Assembly: GCA_030594725.1 (NCBI GenBank)
Contig: JAUVEQ010000121.1
Span: 1 to 8,047 of the forward strand
Direction of reading: 5' to 3'
DNA length: 8,047 bases
Source: Methanobacteriota archaeon
GTDB taxonomy: Archaea > Thermoplasmatota > DTKX01 > GCA-020343715
Under the pieces are notes generated by a model, which was not told the origin of the DNA, made no database searches, and saw only the letters and a list, made by a program, of their open reading frames with translations. Positions 6,167 through 8,047 of the stretch are shown here, one piece after another (the stretch's first letter is position 1; each line of letters opens with the position of its first letter). A program made the position numbers and the translations under genes.

Positions 6167-6841
6167 TTGTCGATCGAACGTGACCGATACTTCGCCTACG
6201 GGTCCAACATGGACCCGGAACAGATGGACCACAGGGGACTGGCCTGGGACAGGGCCGAGGGCGCCTCACTCGCCGGTCACCGCCTGGTCTTCGACTTCGA
6301 TGCCCGAGGCCGATGGCTGGGAGGTGCCGCGGACATCGTTCCCGACCCCGATGGGACCGTTGAGGGGGTCCTGTACCACCTGGCGGGCGACATCGCCGAG
6401 ATGGACCGGTGGGAGAGGGGCTACCGGAGGGTGGAGGTCGAGGTGGTCGGCCTCGACTCGGGAATATCCATCAGGACATGGACCTACGAGGTGGTCTCCA
6501 GAGGGCAGCCCATGGCGCCCTCCGAGGTTTACGTGGACCAGATGCTGGAGGGCGCCCGGAGGTTCGGCCTATCGGAGGGTTACTTGGAGATGCTGGAGGT
6601 CCTCCGGTCCCGTGGAAACGAGGACCTAGGCGAGCACGTCCGGACGATAAGGGGACTGGCCCAGGCCGGAAGGCCTTTGACCGGAGAGGAGCTCGCTCAC
6701 CACCTCGATATGGACACCGGAAGGGCGGAAGGGATCCTCTCAGACCTGGGCGAATGGGGCTGGCTCGAGCAGGGAGGGCCGCCAGGATCGTTCAAGGTCC
6801 TCGACGAGAAGGTCGAGAAGGCGCCCTGGGTCCTCAAGTGA
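6167..6841 (+). CDS. Gamma-glutamylcyclotransferase-fold protein with C-terminal winged-helix-like segment
   Basis: A 224-residue cytoplasmic protein. Residues 8-15 (YFAYGSNM) form the hallmark N-terminal substrate-binding loop of the gamma-glutamylcyclotransferase/AIG2 family. E83 in DRWERGY fits the family's catalytic glutamate, and AEMDRWERGYRRVEV (77-91) matches the usual context. Family members release 5-oxoproline from gamma-glutamyl compounds or act on related amides; the true substrate here is unknown. The fold normally ends near residue 150. The remaining 75 residues include LTGEELAHHLDMDTGRAEGIL and a wing-like GWLEQGG (about 170-212), resembling a winged-helix segment of the ArsR/MarR kind. 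The start is TTG, supported by GAGGGTG six bases upstream. It follows the 84-residue membrane gene closely. Its stop overlaps the stop of the convergent transporter gene by eight bases. Confidence 0.88.
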   Translation: MSIERDRYFAYGSNMDPEQMDHRGLAWDRAEGASLAGHRLVFDFDARGRWLGGAADIVPDPDGTVEGVLYHLAGDIAEMDRWERGYRRVEVEVVGLDSGISIRTWTYEVVSRGQPMAPSEVYVDQMLEGARRFGLSEGYLEMLEVLRSRGNEDLGEHVRTIRGLAQAGRPLTGEELAHHLDMDTGRAEGILSDLGEWGWLEQGGPPGSFKVLDEKVEKAPWVLK

Positions 6842-7748
6842 CCGCCGCTGTCGTCTCCGCCTGCCGAGAGCCCACGCCCCACGATGCCAGGATGATGCCC
6901 ATCAGGATGATGGCCCCACCTAGGACCGCGGTCTCGGGAGGTGACTCGCTCAGCAGGAGGAAGGCCAGTGCGGTGGACCCCACCGGTTCTCCCAGGAGGG
7001 AGACGGACACGACCGATGCGGGGACGTACCGGAGGGACCAATTGTACATCGTGTGGCCCAGGATCGAGGGCCCGATCGCCATGAGCAGGAACAGCGCCCA
7101 CTGGTCCGCTGGAAGGGTGAACAGCTCGGTGCTGGTCACGATCACCGCGATGAGAAGGAAGATGGCGCAGGAGGAGTAGACGACGAAGGCGTAGACGACC
7201 AGGGATATGCGCTTGCGAGTGCTGCGGCCGGCGAGGATGTAGACCCCCGCGGCCACACCGCCCATGAATGCCAGGATGTCCCCGTAGAGGGTGTCCGAGC
7301 CCGACGCCGCGTCGCCCTTTGTGAGGATCACCAGGCCGAAGAGCCCGATGGTGATGCCCAGCACATTGAGCCGGGAGAGCCTCTCGCCCAGGAAGAAGTG
7401 GCCCACCACGCCCACGAGCAGGGGGTGGGAGGTGACGAGGAGCACCGAGGAGGCAACGGAGGTGTGCTCCAGGGATGCGATCCAGAGGCTGAAGTGGGTG
7501 GCCAGCACGGCCCCGATCCCCACCATGAGCAGCGTGTCCTTCCGCGAGAGGCCCAGGAGCTCGGTCCTGTACATGAGGAGGGCGAAGGGTGCCATGATGA
7601 GGGCGGAGATGATCATCCTGCCCGCTGCAATGGCCAGGAAGTCCGCCTCCGACCATCGGATGAGGATGGCGGAGAAGGACACGGCCACGACGGCGATGCA
7701 TATGCCCAGGTAGGCGTACCTGCGCATCCTCTCCTCGTCCTCCACCAT
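6834..7748 (-). CDS. EamA/DMT-superfamily transporter
   Basis: A 304-residue inner-membrane protein of the drug/metabolite transporter superfamily with about ten helices in two EamA repeats (roughly 11-142 and 155-292). Family signs are the first-helix motif FSAILIRW (25-32), TSVASSVLL (96-104) and LGERLS (120-125). The second repeat carries the counterpart VSVSLLGEPVGS near its end. Such proteins export amino acids, metabolites or sugars, usually by proton or exchange coupling; the substrate cannot be told. ATG 7748 is chosen because TTATAAG lies about 27 bases upstream, implying a leaderless transcript. A longer frame starting at 7835 would run through the promoter and add non-hydrophobic residues. 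The gene is convergent with the cyclotransferase-like gene and divergent from the right-edge gene. Confidence 0.92.
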   Translation of the reverse strand: MVEDEERMRRYAYLGICIAVVAVSFSAILIRWSEADFLAIAAGRMIISALIMAPFALLMYRTELLGLSRKDTLLMVGIGAVLATHFSLWIASLEHTSVASSVLLVTSHPLLVGVVGHFFLGERLSRLNVLGITIGLFGLVILTKGDAASGSDTLYGDILAFMGGVAAGVYILAGRSTRKRISLVVYAFVVYSSCAIFLLIAVIVTSTELFTLPADQWALFLLMAIGPSILGHTMYNWSLRYVPASVVSVSLLGEPVGSTALAFLLLSESPPETAVLGGAIILMGIILASWGVGSRQAETTAAVT

Positions 7749-7770
7749 GGATATCGAACCGGCCCCTCGC

Positions 7771-7778
7771 CTTATAAT
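7771..7778 (-). promoter_or_regulatory. TATA box for the EamA transporter
   Basis: Minus strand reads ATTATAAG, a good archaeal TATA box in GC-rich surroundings. Its centre is 27 bases before ATG 7748, so transcription and translation should start at about the same base. Confidence 0.7.
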
Positions 7779-7826
7779 CCTTAGGACCACTGGACCGTTG
7801 AGGCCTCGGAGGGGGGTGCTCTGGTG

Positions 7827-7906
7827 ACTGGCCATCGCTGATTGGCCGGCACGAAAACCAATACGAAAGTATTATCAAGTCGTTTTCGCATGAGCTCCTG
7901 GCCAGT
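7827..7906. repeat. Nested inverted repeats in a divergent intergenic region
   Basis: Three inverted pairs are stacked. The outer pair is ACTGGCCA (7827-7834) and TGGCCAGT (7899-7906). The middle pair is CGAAAAC (7852-7858) and GTTTTCG (7882-7888). The inner pair is AATAC (7860-7864) and GTATT (7869-7873) around GAAA. Outer and inner pairs share the same centre, 7866.5; the middle is centred at 7870. The region is AT-rich compared with its surroundings and includes a TATA-like GTATTATC. It may be a regulator-binding region for one or both divergent genes. Confidence 0.55.
7869..7876 (+). promoter_or_regulatory. TATA-like box for the right-edge gene
   Basis: GTATTATC, centred near 7872, would give a transcript start around 7899 and a leader of about 16 bases before GTG 7915. 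It overlaps the inner inverted repeat, so a protein bound there could block or control transcription. Confidence 0.45.
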
Positions 7907-7914
7907 ACCAGGTG

Positions 7915-8047
7915 GTGACCTTCCTGCGAACTTATGACTCCTTACCCAGGGCTATTGCCTTTCTCATGATAGCGATCATGTTGGCCGTGCCCGCTGCCAC
8001 CGCCGTCCTCGGGACCCTTCCCGGCGCCGGTACGTCCGAGGACCAGA
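7915..8047 (+). CDS. N-terminus of a probable secreted protein (cut by window edge)
   Basis: The first 44 residues of an open frame that runs off the right edge. They form a plausible signal peptide: MTFLRTYDSLPRA with two arginines, a hydrophobic core IAFLMIAIMLAVPAATAVLG, then a polar GAGTSEDQ region like the start of a mature secreted chain. The start is GTG; an adjacent in-frame GTG at 7912 is equally possible. A stop at 7891-7893 bars any longer version. AGGTG lies too close to the start to act in the normal way. The next in-frame ATG (7966) would cut into the hydrophobic core. Function cannot be told. Like the PKD protein it is probably exported. Confidence 0.6.
   Translation, partial: MTFLRTYDSLPRAIAFLMIAIMLAVPAATAVLGTLPGAGTSEDQ

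Noticed and set aside
7053..7784. Plus-strand frame opposite the EamA transporter
   Set aside because: The His-, Glu- and Gly-rich product is the antisense of transporter helices. The minus frame has clear EamA motifs.
1..8047. CRISPR arrays, insertion sequences, integrase or toxin-antitoxin genes
   Set aside because: No short regularly spaced direct repeats, transposase motifs or terminal repeats were seen. The only long periodicity is the PKD coding array.

Overview
The window looks archaeal, probably a GC-rich euryarchaeon of the Thermoplasmatota type (lineage tentative). Four things point there. The tRNA gene does not encode CCA. AT-rich TATA-like boxes lie about 27 bases before inferred transcript starts. 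Several genes appear leaderless. A large secreted protein has tandem PKD domains and ends in a PGF-CTERM-like archaeal surface-anchoring tail. There are no rRNA genes, CRISPR arrays, insertion sequences or phage genes, and I see no sign of recent transfer.

Left part (1-2894), minus strand: a tRNA-Gly(CCC) gene with its own TATA box, then an 856-residue secreted protein. That protein has a signal peptide, a CBM9/DOMON-like domain, six PKD domains and a PGF-CTERM-like anchor. Its promoter region carries an 8-bp inverted repeat on either side of the TATA box.

Middle (2895-5822), plus strand: a 68-residue two-helix membrane protein followed by a strong hairpin; a 357-residue polytopic membrane protein of unknown function with its own promoter; then a probable two-gene operon. 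The operon pairs a short-chain dehydrogenase/reductase (FabG-like, complete catalytic set) with a six-helix membrane protein. The latter has a 3+3 layout and one cysteine in each half, resembling CcdA/DsbD thiol-disulfide electron carriers, plus an unusual cysteine-rich central loop.

Right part (5823-8047): a probable operon of an 84-residue membrane protein and a gamma-glutamylcyclotransferase-fold protein with an added C-terminal winged-helix-like segment. Its stop codon overlaps that of a convergent EamA/DMT-type transporter. A divergent intergenic region follows, with nested inverted repeats around a TATA-like box. Last comes the start of a probable secreted protein cut by the window edge.

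The genes do not form one obvious pathway; most are surface, membrane or redox functions. The least explained items are the nested palindromic region at 7827-7906, the cysteine-loop CcdA-like protein paired with an SDR, and the unnamed 357-residue membrane family. Promoters fall into two classes: leaderless (SDR, 84-residue protein, transporter) and short-leader of about 15-18 bases (PKD protein, 68-residue protein, 357-residue protein, right-edge gene).
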